DNA of 41,840 nt, from the NCBI GenBank assembly GCA_005116885.1, contig SWDP01000007.1, positions 46,502-88,341 on the forward strand, written 5' to 3'. This DNA is from Nitrospira sp. GTDB taxonomy: Bacteria; Nitrospirota; Nitrospiria; Nitrospirales; Nitrospiraceae. Below the pieces are notes generated by a model. That model was not told the origin of the DNA. It searched no databases and saw only the letters and a list, made by a program, of their open reading frames with translations. This document shows positions 1 through 8,076 of this stretch, piece after piece (position 1 is the first letter of the stretch; every line of letters starts with the position of its first letter). The translations under genes and the position numbers were made by a program.

Positions 1-435
1 CGCGATGTCGGAAGGATCCCGGAAGGGAACGCAGTCCCTAACGAGATACTGAGGCTACGGCAGAAGCATCAGCTAAGGCCGCTGACTGAACGGGAAGAGG
101 GAACACGCATACAGGATTTGCCGAATGGCATATACGGTTTCTCAAGGTGTGGCGTCGTCGAGTTACGCGCGACGCGTGGCAACATATACTCGTTAGAAAT
201 TCAGAAACATGATGGGATCCTGTTCTATGTAGGATATGTCTCTGACCAAGACATAGACCACTATCTGGCTCGTCATAAAAACTTTCATATCCTCACGTTC
301 CCTCACCCAAGGGAAAGAGCGTCATCCCTACTCGACATCCCTGTTGATTTTGTTTCAAAATGCGAGGAGCGACCCGATGAAGACGGTGTTCTTTTTGATC
401 TGTTTGTGAAAGTTATTCCCGAGTTGCACATCTAA
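1..435 (+). CDS. Uncharacterised protein, 5' end outside window
   Basis: The reading frame is open from base 1 to the TAA at 433-435, so the gene is cut by the left edge and at least 144 codons are visible. A TTG at 118 could act as an internal start, but the frame upstream has no stop and encodes a charged stretch (LRLRQKHQLRPLTEREEG), so a longer protein is more likely. No family is recognised. The C-terminal half mixes beta-like segments with charged turns and has no membrane segment. It lies 19 bases upstream of a small membrane protein gene on the same strand, and about 700 bases upstream of the ZorAB-like pair. A shared role with that pair is possible but unproven. Confidence 0.55.
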   Translation, partial: RDVGRIPEGNAVPNEILRLRQKHQLRPLTEREEGTRIQDLPNGIYGFSRCGVVELRATRGNIYSLEIQKHDGILFYVGYVSDQDIDHYLARHKNFHILTFPHPRERASSLLDIPVDFVSKCEERPDEDGVLFDLFVKVIPELHI

Positions 436-454
436 GCAGGAATCGAGGCTCGTG

Positions 455-766
455 ATGAGCGGCGTTCTCGCGCTGGCGGTGGCCATCGGTCTCGTCTTCG
501 GCGCGCACAAGCTCTGCGATCTGATTCGAGCGCCACGTTGGTTCGAAAAGTTTTTGTTTATCGGCGCGTTCCTCATCATCACCTATTTTCTCGCGGATGA
601 CATCGTTCCCGAATCCAAGAAGCCGTGGGGTATTTGGGTCGCTCTGCTCGGCGCTGCAACGGGAATCATCCCCGTAGGGTTCATTGTGTTTAAGCATATC
701 GACGACGCCAACGATAGGACCTCACACGACTCCACGCGACGCCACTCACAGTGGCCACACAAGTGA
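455..766 (+). CDS. Small three-helix membrane protein, unknown function
   Basis: This encodes about 103 residues. ATG 455 is preferred over the GTG at 452 because GAGG at 445-448 then sits 6 bases upstream instead of 3. Three hydrophobic segments are visible: near the N-terminus (VLALAVAIGLVFGAH), centrally (FLFIGAFLIITYFLA) and before the tail (IWVALLGAATGIIPVGFIVF). The polar His/Arg/Ser-rich tail follows the last segment. No domain is recognised. It follows the partial upstream gene closely and probably shares its transcript. A 361-base gap separates it from the ZorA-like gene, so co-transcription with that gene is uncertain. Confidence 0.5.
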   Translation: MSGVLALAVAIGLVFGAHKLCDLIRAPRWFEKFLFIGAFLIITYFLADDIVPESKKPWGIWVALLGAATGIIPVGFIVFKHIDDANDRTSHDSTRRHSQWPHK

Positions 767-1127
767 GGATTGGAGGAAAAGAAGTTTGGGCTTTCTAGGG
801 CAGGCTCATCTCTAGCGAGAGATAGTTCTCCGCCCCCTAATCCTAGACCCTATGCTATCAGCCATAGGAACGGGAACTCTCCGTCTTCGTTTGGCTCCCG
901 GCCATTAGCTCTTCGCTTCCCATCAGAATGCAACCTGTTGACCGTGGCTGAATGTGCCGATGGAGTCGGCAATCTTTGCCGGGCAACTGATGCGTAGGCT
1001 CCAACAAACACAGGGATCATTGGATTTTTGAGCACTTTCGCCTCTGTCGCGCGCGGCACGGAAGTTGAGAAGGCGATCCCTAGCGTTGGAGCGTACATGA
1101 GTTTGTCTTGTAGAAACTGAGGACACA
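767..1127. other. Intergenic stretch without recognisable gene
   Basis: Reading frames here on both strands are short and give no recognisable protein. A small perfect hairpin (ATCTCT at 808-813 with AGAGAT at 818-823) lies early in the gap. It has no clear T-tract and is not called a terminator. The end of the gap holds a GAGGA ribosome binding site at 1117-1121 for the gene starting at 1128. The stretch may hold the promoter of the ZorAB-like pair, but no convincing -35/-10 pair was found. Confidence 0.4.
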
Positions 1128-2357
1128 ATGACCGGCATGTCCAGTCTGTGGGAATTCTTGAGTCGTGATGCGGCATTTTTCGGAGGGCCTCAAAGCCCGA
1201 TGCTGAGCTGGCTCGGCTCTTTTGGAATCGTGCTCTTCTTTCTTTGGCACGTGATACGGTTGACGTGGGAGGTATCCCGCGCGCAACGGCCGTTCGATCG
1301 AGTATGGCCGATGCTGACCACTCTCGCTCGCGATCGCGGCGATGTCGATCACGAGCGATTCACGAGTCGTGCGCTCGTAGGGTTCACACCCCGGACTAGT
1401 CAGCCAACAGCCTCCTCTACCCGTATCGACTGTGACGACCTGAGCACACTCGACAAGGCCATGCAGAAGGAACCGATGTTCCTACCGCTCTGGGCGCAAT
1501 TTCGCAAGACGCTGATCCTGGAACATGTCCCGTGGTTCGTGGAGCCGCGCATTTTCTGTACACGCAGAGCGGAAGATATCTTTACGCAAGACGCGCTACT
1601 GAGCCATCGAGTCAACCTGGCCTTCTACAGCCAACTCCCTTCTCTTGTGACCGGCATCGGGTTGCTATTGACCTTCCTCGCCCTTTTCATTGGCCTCAGT
1701 AAGCTCCATGCCGACGGGCAAGAGATCGCCGGCATTCAGGGACTCATTAACGGGCTTGCAGGAAAATTCCTCACGTCCATCGTCGGGCTGATTGCCGCCA
1801 ATTTGTTTACACTCATCGAAAAACCGATGGTCTCTCGGCTCATGAATGCCCACCATACGTTTCTTGGCCTCATGGACAAACTCTTTCCCCGAAAAACCAT
1901 GGAGCAGATGTTGGAGCAGCTCACGCCGACCCAAAGCGAGCCCAGGGGAGGTCAACAGGCCTCCGGCGGGGAACTCAGGGAATATGCCGGAAGAATGGGC
2001 ACTGATAGTCTGGCAGCACCCATTACTGAGCTGACCTCAGCTGTTCGATCTTTGACAAAATTGAAGCAAGACGAACAAGCAGCAGGGCACCGTATGACGG
2101 CTGAACTGCCTCGAGCCCTCCGTGAAGAATTCGCCGCTCCGATGAAGGCACTTAATGACTCGATTCATGAACTCACCATGCTTCTGAAAAATTCTCACCT
2201 CCATCAGGCACAGGAAACGACGGCGCTCACTAACCTCATGGGCCGCCTGACGGGCAAGCTTGCTGAGCAGCGGCTATTGTCCTCGATCACAGGCCCTGAA
2301 GGGTTTCGCTTTTGGCCAAAACGATCGTTACGGTCCACGCAACGGCCGACCGCATGA
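1128..2357 (+). CDS. zorA: ZorA-like MotA/TolQ/ExbB-family channel protein
   Basis: The 409-residue protein has three predicted membrane helices: about residues 24-44, 170-192 (LVTGIGLLLTFLALFIGL) and 212-231 (GKFLTSIVGLIAANLF). The Gly-rich helix pair is the hallmark of MotA/TolQ/ExbB proton-channel subunits. After residue 250 a charged, partly coiled-coil cytoplasmic tail of about 160 residues follows, as in ZorA but shorter than in canonical type I systems. The start ATG 1128 has GAGGA upstream; ATG 1137 is an alternative. The stop overlaps the next gene's ATG (ATGA), so the two are translationally coupled. In Zorya defence this family forms a pentameric stator with ZorB. No ZorC, ZorD, ZorE, ZorF or ZorG homologue follows. 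A flagellar MotA is unlikely because there are no flagellar neighbours. Confidence 0.65.
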   Translation: MTGMSSLWEFLSRDAAFFGGPQSPMLSWLGSFGIVLFFLWHVIRLTWEVSRAQRPFDRVWPMLTTLARDRGDVDHERFTSRALVGFTPRTSQPTASSTRIDCDDLSTLDKAMQKEPMFLPLWAQFRKTLILEHVPWFVEPRIFCTRRAEDIFTQDALLSHRVNLAFYSQLPSLVTGIGLLLTFLALFIGLSKLHADGQEIAGIQGLINGLAGKFLTSIVGLIAANLFTLIEKPMVSRLMNAHHTFLGLMDKLFPRKTMEQMLEQLTPTQSEPRGGQQASGGELREYAGRMGTDSLAAPITELTSAVRSLTKLKQDEQAAGHRMTAELPRALREEFAAPMKALNDSIHELTMLLKNSHLHQAQETTALTNLMGRLTGKLAEQRLLSSITGPEGFRFWPKRSLRSTQRPTA

Positions 2358-3031
2358 GGTCCGCGACACCCCAGACCTTCGGCGCCTCGCACACGACAAT
2401 CGGCATCACAGATCTCATGACCTCCCTTGCCATCGTATTCATCCTGCTCTTCGCGGCGCAGATCACCAAAACCTCCTCCGCGGCACAGTCTGAGCTACAA
2501 GAAAACAAAGAGGACGTGCAGACAGCTCTACGCGACCACATTCAACGGTTAGGCCTCTCGCTCGATGCAGACCCCCGAGACCCTCTCGCGCTGGTGATCG
2601 TGGTCCCGGAAGACCGGTTGACCTTTGAGTTTGGGGAAAGCAGCCTGTCGCCTACTGCAGATCGTTTCCTTGAGGAAGCATTGCCCTTCTATGTCGGGGC
2701 ATTGTGCGGACCGCTGCGTAGTAAGATCGACTCGCTCGCCATCGAGGGACACACCGATGATCAAGGTAGCGATGCGTTTAATTTGAAACTCAGTCAGGAA
2801 CGGTCGCTCGCAGTGATGGTGAAGGGGTTGGAGATCATTCAAGCCACAGAGCCGACAGCATACCAATGCTTTCAAGAAATCGCCTCAGCGTCAGGACGCG
2901 GCAAACAAGACCTGATCTATGCCCCCGTTGCCACCGTGAACCGTGAAAAAAGCCGCCGGGTGATCTTCAAGATTCGCCTCCGCTCTGCCGAGCAACGTCA
3001 TCTTGTCGAACGATCAATTAGCCACCTCTAA
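2354..3031 (+). CDS. zorB: ZorB-like protein: one membrane helix plus OmpA/MotB peptidoglycan-binding domain
   Basis: ATG 2354 gives 225 residues and an ATGA overlap with the ZorA-like stop; a TTG at 2312 would add 14 residues and has AAGGG upstream, so the start is not settled. The N-terminus carries the motif ITDLMTSLAIVFILLF. Its Asp (residue 20), at the head of the single membrane helix, matches the proton-binding Asp of MotB and ZorB. A helical linker leads to an OmpA-like domain with IEGHTDDQG, a conserved Asn and LSQERS, and then the SRRVIFKI strand typical of ZorB. The pair should make an ion-driven envelope-spanning motor. The effector that it would drive is not in this window. Confidence 0.68.
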   Translation: MRSATPQTFGASHTTIGITDLMTSLAIVFILLFAAQITKTSSAAQSELQENKEDVQTALRDHIQRLGLSLDADPRDPLALVIVVPEDRLTFEFGESSLSPTADRFLEEALPFYVGALCGPLRSKIDSLAIEGHTDDQGSDAFNLKLSQERSLAVMVKGLEIIQATEPTAYQCFQEIASASGRGKQDLIYAPVATVNREKSRRVIFKIRLRSAEQRHLVERSISHL

Positions 3032-3056
3032 ATCCTTGGGGAATAGAAAGGCGGTT

Positions 3057-3143
3057 TCAAGTTCCAAGTGCAACGGGTGAATGATGGCGCAGATGCGCGT
3101 AGACTTCCAGGGGCGTCGCAAAGTCGAGACATTTCCGTGGGCG
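3057..3143 (-). pseudogene. C-terminal scrap of an IS30-like transposase
   Basis: Read on the minus strand, 28 codons before a TGA (3057-3059) begin RPRKCLDFATPLEVY and end SPVALGT. The RPRKCL-x-F-x-TP-x-EV arrangement is the typical tail of IS30-family transposases (NNRPRKCLG...TP.EV). Nothing transposase-like is seen upstream in any frame, so only the last 28 codons remain. The fragment directly abuts a radical SAM remnant at 3148, which marks a recombination or deletion junction. No terminal inverted repeats or target duplication could be made out. Confidence 0.6.
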
Positions 3144-3147
3144 CGTG

Positions 3148-3276
3148 TACCGACGAGAGAGACATGATGCCGATGGGTGGAAAGCCCATCACTCGGATTC
3201 GGCCGTTCTTTGCGCGTGTTTTCGCCGGGAGGGCGTAGAACTGGGGGTCGCGAACGTGGATGAGAAATACCCGCAT
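3148..3276 (-). pseudogene. N-terminal fragment of a B12-binding radical SAM protein
   Basis: The minus strand has ATG at 3274-3276 preceded by AGGGTGA. About 43 codons then match the usual N-terminus of cobalamin-binding radical SAM enzymes (MRVFLIHVRDPQF, then MGFPPIGIMSLSSV). The similarity stops at about 3148, exactly where the IS30-like remnant begins. The downstream frame continues into unrelated sequence before a stop. The fragment therefore lacks the rest of the B12-binding domain and the whole CxxxCxxC radical SAM core, and cannot be functional. Bases 3277-3482, upstream of it, hold nothing else recognisable. Confidence 0.6.
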
Positions 3277-3482
3277 GCAGTCACCCTAACACGAATATCA
3301 AGGCAGGAGAAGGGAAATAAATTGGCTCACGGGAAGAGAATGCCAAACAGGCGTGCGTAACCTTCCAGAAAACTGGCGGACTGTTTCAGCAGCCCGCGAA
3401 AACACGAAGTAGGGAGAGTGATCGATCAACCACCACATCCCCACTTTGTCATTGATCGACAAGAACGAGTCGAAATTCTTAC

Positions 3483-4355
3483 TTATCGCCCGAGCGCAAC
3501 TTTGACCGCATTGCCGATCTCTGCAGGATTGTTCACCACTCGAACACCCGCTGCCTCCAAGCTCTTCATCTTCTCGGTCGCGGTGCCTTTACCGCCGGAA
3601 ATGATTGCCCCGGCATGGCCCATGCGCCGGCCCGGAGGGGCCGTGATTCCGGCGATGAAACTGACGACCGGTTTCTTCACATTCTTCTTGATGAACTCAG
3701 CGGCTTTCTCTTCCGCATCGCCACCGATCTCGCCGATCATGACGATCGCCTGAGTCTCGGGATCTTTCTCGAATAATGCCAGCACATCGACGAAACCTGT
3801 CCCATTGACTGGATCGCCACCGATGCCGACACACGTGGTTTCACCTAATCCAAGGGTTGAGAGCTGATGTACGGCTTCGTATGTGAGGGTTCCACTGCGG
3901 GACACGACACCCACGACCCCCTTCTTATGGATAAAGCCAGGCATAATCCCGATCTTCGCCTCATCGACGGTGATGACGCCCGGGCAGTTTGGACCGATCA
4001 ATCGGACATCCTTGCCACGGAGCGCGCGCTTAACCTTCACCATGTCGTTCACCGGAATGCCTTCTGTAATGCAGATTACGAGCGTGATGCCGGCATCGGC
4101 AGCCTCCAATATCGCATCGGCACAAAACGGCGGAGGCACAAAGATCAGCGATGTGTCGCACTGCGTCTTCTTCACGGCATCGCGCACGGTGTTGAAGACC
4201 GGAATACCCTCGACCTCTTGCCCCGCCTTGCCTGGAGTCACACCCGCAATAATCTGCGTTCCGTAAGCCTTACACTGTGCGGCATGAAATGAGCCTTCTT
4301 TGCCCGTAATCCCCTGCACCACCACTCGTGTGTTCTTGTTCACTAGAATTGACAT
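3483..4355 (-). CDS. sucD: Succinyl-CoA synthetase (ADP-forming) alpha subunit
   Basis: This 290-residue protein has the normal family length. The N-terminal CoA-binding Rossmann fold carries [13 protein letters not shown], and the C-terminal ligase domain carries the active-site phosphohistidine at residue 247 in [15 protein letters not shown] is also conserved. With SucC it interconverts succinate and succinyl-CoA; in the rTCA cycle it runs towards succinyl-CoA, which then feeds 2-oxoglutarate synthesis. It is the last gene of the minus-strand rTCA cluster, but it is separated from sucC by a lipoprotein gene, whereas sucC and sucD usually adjoin. It shares ancestry with AclA, encoded 10 kb upstream in the same cluster. 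Confidence 0.97.
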   Translation of the reverse strand: MSILVNKNTRVVVQGITGKEGSFHAAQCKAYGTQIIAGVTPGKAGQEVEGIPVFNTVRDAVKKTQCDTSLIFVPPPFCADAILEAADAGITLVICITEGIPVNDMVKVKRALRGKDVRLIGPNCPGVITVDEAKIGIMPGFIHKKGVVGVVSRSGTLTYEAVHQLSTLGLGETTCVGIGGDPVNGTGFVDVLALFEKDPETQAIVMIGEIGGDAEEKAAEFIKKNVKKPVVSFIAGITAPPGRRMGHAGAIISGGKGTATEKMKSLEAAGVRVVNNPAEIGNAVKVALGR

Positions 4356-4461
4356 AGAATAATCCCTTTACCGACTTATGATCCTAACCGGTTGCCGAAA
4401 AATTCAGGTTTCGTACACACGCGTCTCGATCGCACCCTGGAGAACCGTATCAATATCTTTA

Positions 4462-5052
4462 CTAAAAGAACCCCTTACGGTACGCCTCCTCAAGGGTGGC
4501 ACGATGGATGTCGTATTTGGTCTTATCCATAATTGTATCGGGGCCATCCACAAACGGCATAGCAAAGAGAAGGAAAAACTGAATCCATGACCCGAATCCC
4601 TCAGCCTTGACAATCGTGCCGATGACTTTCTGTTGACGATCTTTGTATGTCGTATTCGCGATTACATCTTGCGACACGACGCCAGGAATCATCGTCAGTG
4701 TGAGGGCGGAAATAACGCCAGACCATGACAGTCCATCACTCCCCTCACCAAGGGTAATGTCAGCCTTGAGATCCGTCGGCTCACCGGTGGTGACAACCGA
4801 GGAAAACAGCTTCGATTCAGTGTAGGCCTTGACGGCTTGTGCACGAAAATCTTCTATTGTCCCAGGGCTTATTTCCTGACCGGAGCTCCCTTGACTCCCC
4901 ACCTCACTCACGTGAAGCGCGATAGATTTCTTCGTTTGTTGGGTCGAGTGTGGCGGCCATTGAGCTGGCGGCTTGACGTTTCCATCCCGAGCCATCACGC
5001 ATCCGGCAGAACTAACCAGCAACAAAACCAGAGCGAGCATTGCTGAACGCAT
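4462..5052 (-). CDS. Predicted lipoprotein of unknown function
   Basis: The 196-residue product begins with a lipoprotein signal: MRSAMLALVLLLV, then SSAGC with Cys18 as lipidation site. Residue +2 is Val rather than Asp, so sorting to the outer membrane is expected. The mature part is polar, then has two short hydrophobic stretches (SALTLTMIPGVVSQDV and IQFFLLFAMPFVDGP). No enzymatic motif is recognised. It sits between sucC and sucD with about 106 bases on each side and the same orientation, so it is probably on the rTCA transcript. No known role in carbon fixation follows from the sequence, and it may be an insertion tolerated in the operon. Confidence 0.75.
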   Translation of the reverse strand: MRSAMLALVLLLVSSAGCVMARDGNVKPPAQWPPHSTQQTKKSIALHVSEVGSQGSSGQEISPGTIEDFRAQAVKAYTESKLFSSVVTTGEPTDLKADITLGEGSDGLSWSGVISALTLTMIPGVVSQDVIANTTYKDRQQKVIGTIVKAEGFGSWIQFFLLFAMPFVDGPDTIMDKTKYDIHRATLEEAYRKGFF

Positions 5053-5158
5053 AGTGTGTTACGCCGCCTTCCTCATCATCCCCTGCGTCGTTATCTACCT
5101 GTTCTTGTTAACAAAAATCCGCTATTCCCACGTCTTTCTTCCAGTCACTCCTCGTTCT

Positions 5159-6337
5159 TTACGCCGCTTTTCCAGTCAACTTCACAATCTTTTGCGCCGC
5201 CTCCCACAGATCGTTGGCTACTTCGAGCTTTAACCCTGACTCTGCTAAGAGCTTGCGGCCTTCGTCTGCATTCGTTCCCTGCAGCCGGACGACCAATGGC
5301 ACATTGATTTTCACTTCTTTCGCCGCTTCGATGACGCCATGGGCAATCCGCTCACAACGAACAATGCCACCGAAAATGTTGATGAAAATGCCTTTGACGT
5401 TCGGATCTTTCAGCAAGATTCTGAAGCCGGCCGCCACTGTTTCTTTGGTCGCGCCACCGCCGACGTCCAGAAAGTTTGCCGGCTCGCTGCCAGCCAGCTT
5501 GATGACATCCATCGTCGCCATCGCCAGACCTGCGCCGTTCACCATGCAACCGATGTTACCATCGAGCTTAATATAGTTGAGATTATTTTCTCCCGCTTCA
5601 ATCTCGAGCGGATCTTCTTCGTTGAGGTCGCGCATCTGTTGCACATCGGCGTGCCTGAACAGCGCGTTATCATCGAACGACACCTTGCCGTCCAACGCGA
5701 TCAGTTTCTTGTCGGCAGTGATGACCAGCGGGTTGATCTCCACCATCGCCGCGTTCTTCTCCATAAACAGGCGATACAGGTTCCCCAGCATCTGAATGAA
5801 GGGATTCACGACGGCCGGCTCCATGGCCGGAAGCCCGAGTGCAAAGGCCACGTTCCGCCCGTTGTACGATTGAAACCCGACAGCCGGATCGATCGCTTCC
5901 CGGATGATCTTCTCCGGCTTGTGAGCGGCAACTTCTTCGATCTCCATCCCACCTTCGGTGCTTGCGATAAATACAGGCCATCCGCTATCCCGATCGACGA
6001 GGAGGCTCACATACAATTCCTTGGCAATCGCGGCCCCTTCTTCAATCAGCAACCGCCGCACTTCCCGCCCCTTCGGGCCGGTTTGGTGGGTGATGAGGGT
6101 CTTGCCGATCAGTTCCTTGACTAGGCCGGGAACGGCCGACTGGTCCTTCGTAATTTTGACGCCGCCGGCCTTGCCTCGGCCGCCTGCATGAATCTGCGCC
6201 TTAATGACAAACACCGGAGTGTTGAGTTCCTGCGCCCATGCCGCTCCCACCTCGGGCGAGGTGATCTCTCTCCCGCGTGGAACTGGCACCCCGAACTGCC
6301 CGAACAACTGTTTCGCCTGAAACTCATGAACGTTCAT
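5159..6337 (-). CDS. sucC: Succinyl-CoA synthetase beta subunit
   Basis: The 392-residue protein starts MNVHEFQAKQLF, the standard SucC N-terminus, and has an ATP-grasp domain (KAQIHAGGRGKAGGVK) followed by the C-terminal ligase domain with GGIVRCERIAHGVI and VRLQGTNADEG. It supplies the nucleotide-binding half of succinyl-CoA synthetase; its partner SucD is encoded downstream beyond a lipoprotein gene. The frdA stop lies about 80 bases upstream on the same strand, with a hairpin-forming repeat between. In this cluster the enzyme activates succinate made by fumarate reductase. Confidence 0.97.
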   Translation of the reverse strand: MNVHEFQAKQLFGQFGVPVPRGREITSPEVGAAWAQELNTPVFVIKAQIHAGGRGKAGGVKITKDQSAVPGLVKELIGKTLITHQTGPKGREVRRLLIEEGAAIAKELYVSLLVDRDSGWPVFIASTEGGMEIEEVAAHKPEKIIREAIDPAVGFQSYNGRNVAFALGLPAMEPAVVNPFIQMLGNLYRLFMEKNAAMVEINPLVITADKKLIALDGKVSFDDNALFRHADVQQMRDLNEEDPLEIEAGENNLNYIKLDGNIGCMVNGAGLAMATMDVIKLAGSEPANFLDVGGGATKETVAAGFRILLKDPNVKGIFINIFGGIVRCERIAHGVIEAAKEVKINVPLVVRLQGTNADEGRKLLAESGLKLEVANDLWEAAQKIVKLTGKAA

Positions 6338-6356
6338 GTCGCTCCTTCTGCTGGCC

Positions 6357-6417
6357 TAGTGCTGAGTCCTACATACTGAGCGCTGAGTCGGAAACGAAGA
6401 TCCACGACTCAGCACTA
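6357..6417. repeat. Heptad-type repeat with 12-bp inverted arms between frdA and sucC
   Basis: TAGTGCTGAGTC at 6357-6368 is perfectly inverted as GACTCAGCACTA at 6406-6417. Between and within the arms the unit GCTGAGT recurs at 6361 and 6382, 21 bases apart (three heptads), with ACTGAGC at 6375. The right arm contains the frdA stop codon (6415-6417). As RNA it would fold into a long hairpin directly after frdA. It could be a transcript-stabilising or attenuating element. It has no T-tract typical of an intrinsic terminator. Confidence 0.6.
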
Positions 6418-7998
6418 ATTCTCTTTTCTTGTATACGGCGGCAGGATCATCGGTGACACGATCCCGTTCGCACTGCCGTGCTTCTTGGCCTCGGCACGGA
6501 ATCCCTTTAGATGTCCAACCGTCAGCTTTCCTTGCGGCATGGAGGCAGCGCGTGCCGCAGCCGTCAACCCGGATCGTTTGCCAAAGACCATCAGATCGAG
6601 AAGAGAGTTGCCCATCAATCGGTTCCGGCCGTGCAACCCGCCTGACGCCTCGCCCGCAACGAAAAGATTGGTCACGTTAGTTTCTGAATTGGTATCGATC
6701 TTCACGCCGCCGTTCTGGTAATGCAGCGTCGGGTAGATCAACACCGGATCTTTGCTGATATCGATGCCGAACCGTTCGAACTGCAGCATCATCGCGGGAA
6801 AATGCTTCTCCACGGTGCCCGGACCATGTTCGGCATCGAGAAGCGGTGTATCGAGCCAGACGCCGATGCGCCCGGACATCGTGCGGATGCCGCGCCCCTC
6901 TTCACACTCTCGGATAATCGAAGAGGACACGACGTCGCGAGTGTCTAATTCATTGACGAACCGTTCACCCTTCGCATTGACCAAATGTCCGCCCTCGGAT
7001 CGAATACCCTCCGTCACCAACGCCCCAATGAGCTGTTCAGGGTAGACCGCTCCGGATGGATGATATTGGAACGTATCGATGTGCATGAGTTTGGCGCCCA
7101 TCCGATAGGCCAGACAGAGCCCATCGCCGGTCGCACCATAGTGATTGCTGGTTGGGAATCCCTGAATGTGGAGCCGGCCGATTCCGCCGGTCGCTAGAAT
7201 GACGGACTTGGCGGCCACAACCACGTGGCGCTGGTTATCAAGGTCTTTGAATATCGCGCCGGTGCAGGCCCCCTTCTCGTCGCTTGTTAACTCAATCGCG
7301 GCGCAAAATTCGAGTAGCTGGATCTTCTGATTCAGCACCTCGTCCTTGAGCACCCGCATGATTTCAAGACCGGTGTAGTCCGAGCACGTCAGGAGGCGAG
7401 GCTTCGAACTCCCGCCGCCTTTTTTCACATGGAGATTGCCGTCCCCATCGCGATCAAACAAAACACCCAAACTCAACAACCATTTGGCAATCGAAGGACC
7501 TTCCTCGACCATCACCTTGAGCAGCTGATGATCATTCTGCATGTGGCCGCCCTTGAGCGTATCCACGAAATGCGTGACGGGCGAGTCTTCCGGCGCGACC
7601 GAAATCTGCATGCCTCCTTGGGCCATCACGCTGTTGGAGTCGCCGAGACGAAGCTTCGTCGCCAGGATGACCTTGGCGCCCGCCGCATGCGCATGGAGGG
7701 CCGCCGCACAACCGGCTCCGCCGCCGCCCACCACCAGAACATCGGTCGTGTAATCGGCCGTCAAATCGAACTCGTCCGCAATGGAACTATCTCCCTCCAA
7801 CAAAGCCGCCAATTCGACAACCGTCTTATCCCCCTCGTTGAGACCGAAGCGGATCGGGCGATAGGCTCGTTCACGATAATCCGGATGATATTTATGGATC
7901 AGCTGGTCACGATCCGCTGGAGAGAACTTGGGAAGCGTCTGCTTGCGTCGAGCATCCCGCGTGCGGTGCACGATTTGCTGAAGGGCGTGGATGTCCAT
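6415..7998 (-). CDS. frdA: Fumarate reductase / succinate dehydrogenase flavoprotein subunit
   Basis: The 527-residue protein has an unusual N-terminal extension of about 80 residues, then a dinucleotide-binding motif VVGGGGAGCAAA (residues 90-100), an FAD-contact region, and the catalytic signatures FQYHPSG and TEGIRSEGG, whose Arg matches the proton-donor Arg of the FrdA/SdhA family. The histidine that normally binds FAD covalently (HTxxAxGG) is Asn122 here (NSVMAQGG), so the flavin is probably non-covalent, as in NadB-type members. With FrdB it would reduce fumarate to succinate in the rTCA cycle. No membrane-anchor gene (frdC/frdD) accompanies it, which suggests a soluble enzyme or an anchor encoded elsewhere. 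NadB is unlikely given the adjacent frdB. Confidence 0.88.
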   Translation of the reverse strand: MDIHALQQIVHRTRDARRKQTLPKFSPADRDQLIHKYHPDYRERAYRPIRFGLNEGDKTVVELAALLEGDSSIADEFDLTADYTTDVLVVGGGGAGCAAALHAHAAGAKVILATKLRLGDSNSVMAQGGMQISVAPEDSPVTHFVDTLKGGHMQNDHQLLKVMVEEGPSIAKWLLSLGVLFDRDGDGNLHVKKGGGSSKPRLLTCSDYTGLEIMRVLKDEVLNQKIQLLEFCAAIELTSDEKGACTGAIFKDLDNQRHVVVAAKSVILATGGIGRLHIQGFPTSNHYGATGDGLCLAYRMGAKLMHIDTFQYHPSGAVYPEQLIGALVTEGIRSEGGHLVNAKGERFVNELDTRDVVSSSIIRECEEGRGIRTMSGRIGVWLDTPLLDAEHGPGTVEKHFPAMMLQFERFGIDISKDPVLIYPTLHYQNGGVKIDTNSETNVTNLFVAGEASGGLHGRNRLMGNSLLDLMVFGKRSGLTAAARAASMPQGKLTVGHLKGFRAEAKKHGSANGIVSPMILPPYTRKEN

Positions 7999-8050
7999 GA
8001 GTATTCTTTCGCTATCCGCGTTTGGTATTCACCGTCTACCTTAATGTGAA

Positions 8051-8071
8051 CAGCTGAGGGCTGACGGCTCG
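8051..8071. repeat. Three degenerate heptads between frdB and frdA
   Basis: CAGCTGA, GGGCTGA and CGGCTCG follow each other at a strict seven-base period immediately downstream of the frdB stop. The tract is short and degenerate and would not stand out alone. It is listed because five other intergenic sites in this window show the same period. Confidence 0.4.
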
Positions 8072-8076
8072 CGATA

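Noticed and set aside
808-823. Intrinsic terminator after the small membrane protein gene.
   Set aside because: The stem is only six base pairs with no following T-run.
850-1176. Minus-strand frame of 108 codons in the gap before the ZorA-like gene.
   Set aside because: It overlaps the ZorA-like start region, has no ribosome binding site and no recognisable protein pattern.
1128-3031. Flagellar MotA/MotB.
   Set aside because: No flagellar genes nearby, and the cytoplasmic tail comes after the last helix as in ZorA, without the MotA loop pattern.
5339-6124. 261-codon plus-strand frame inside sucC.
   Set aside because: It is the antisense shadow of sucC; His/Arg-rich composition and lack of a domain are typical of mirror frames.
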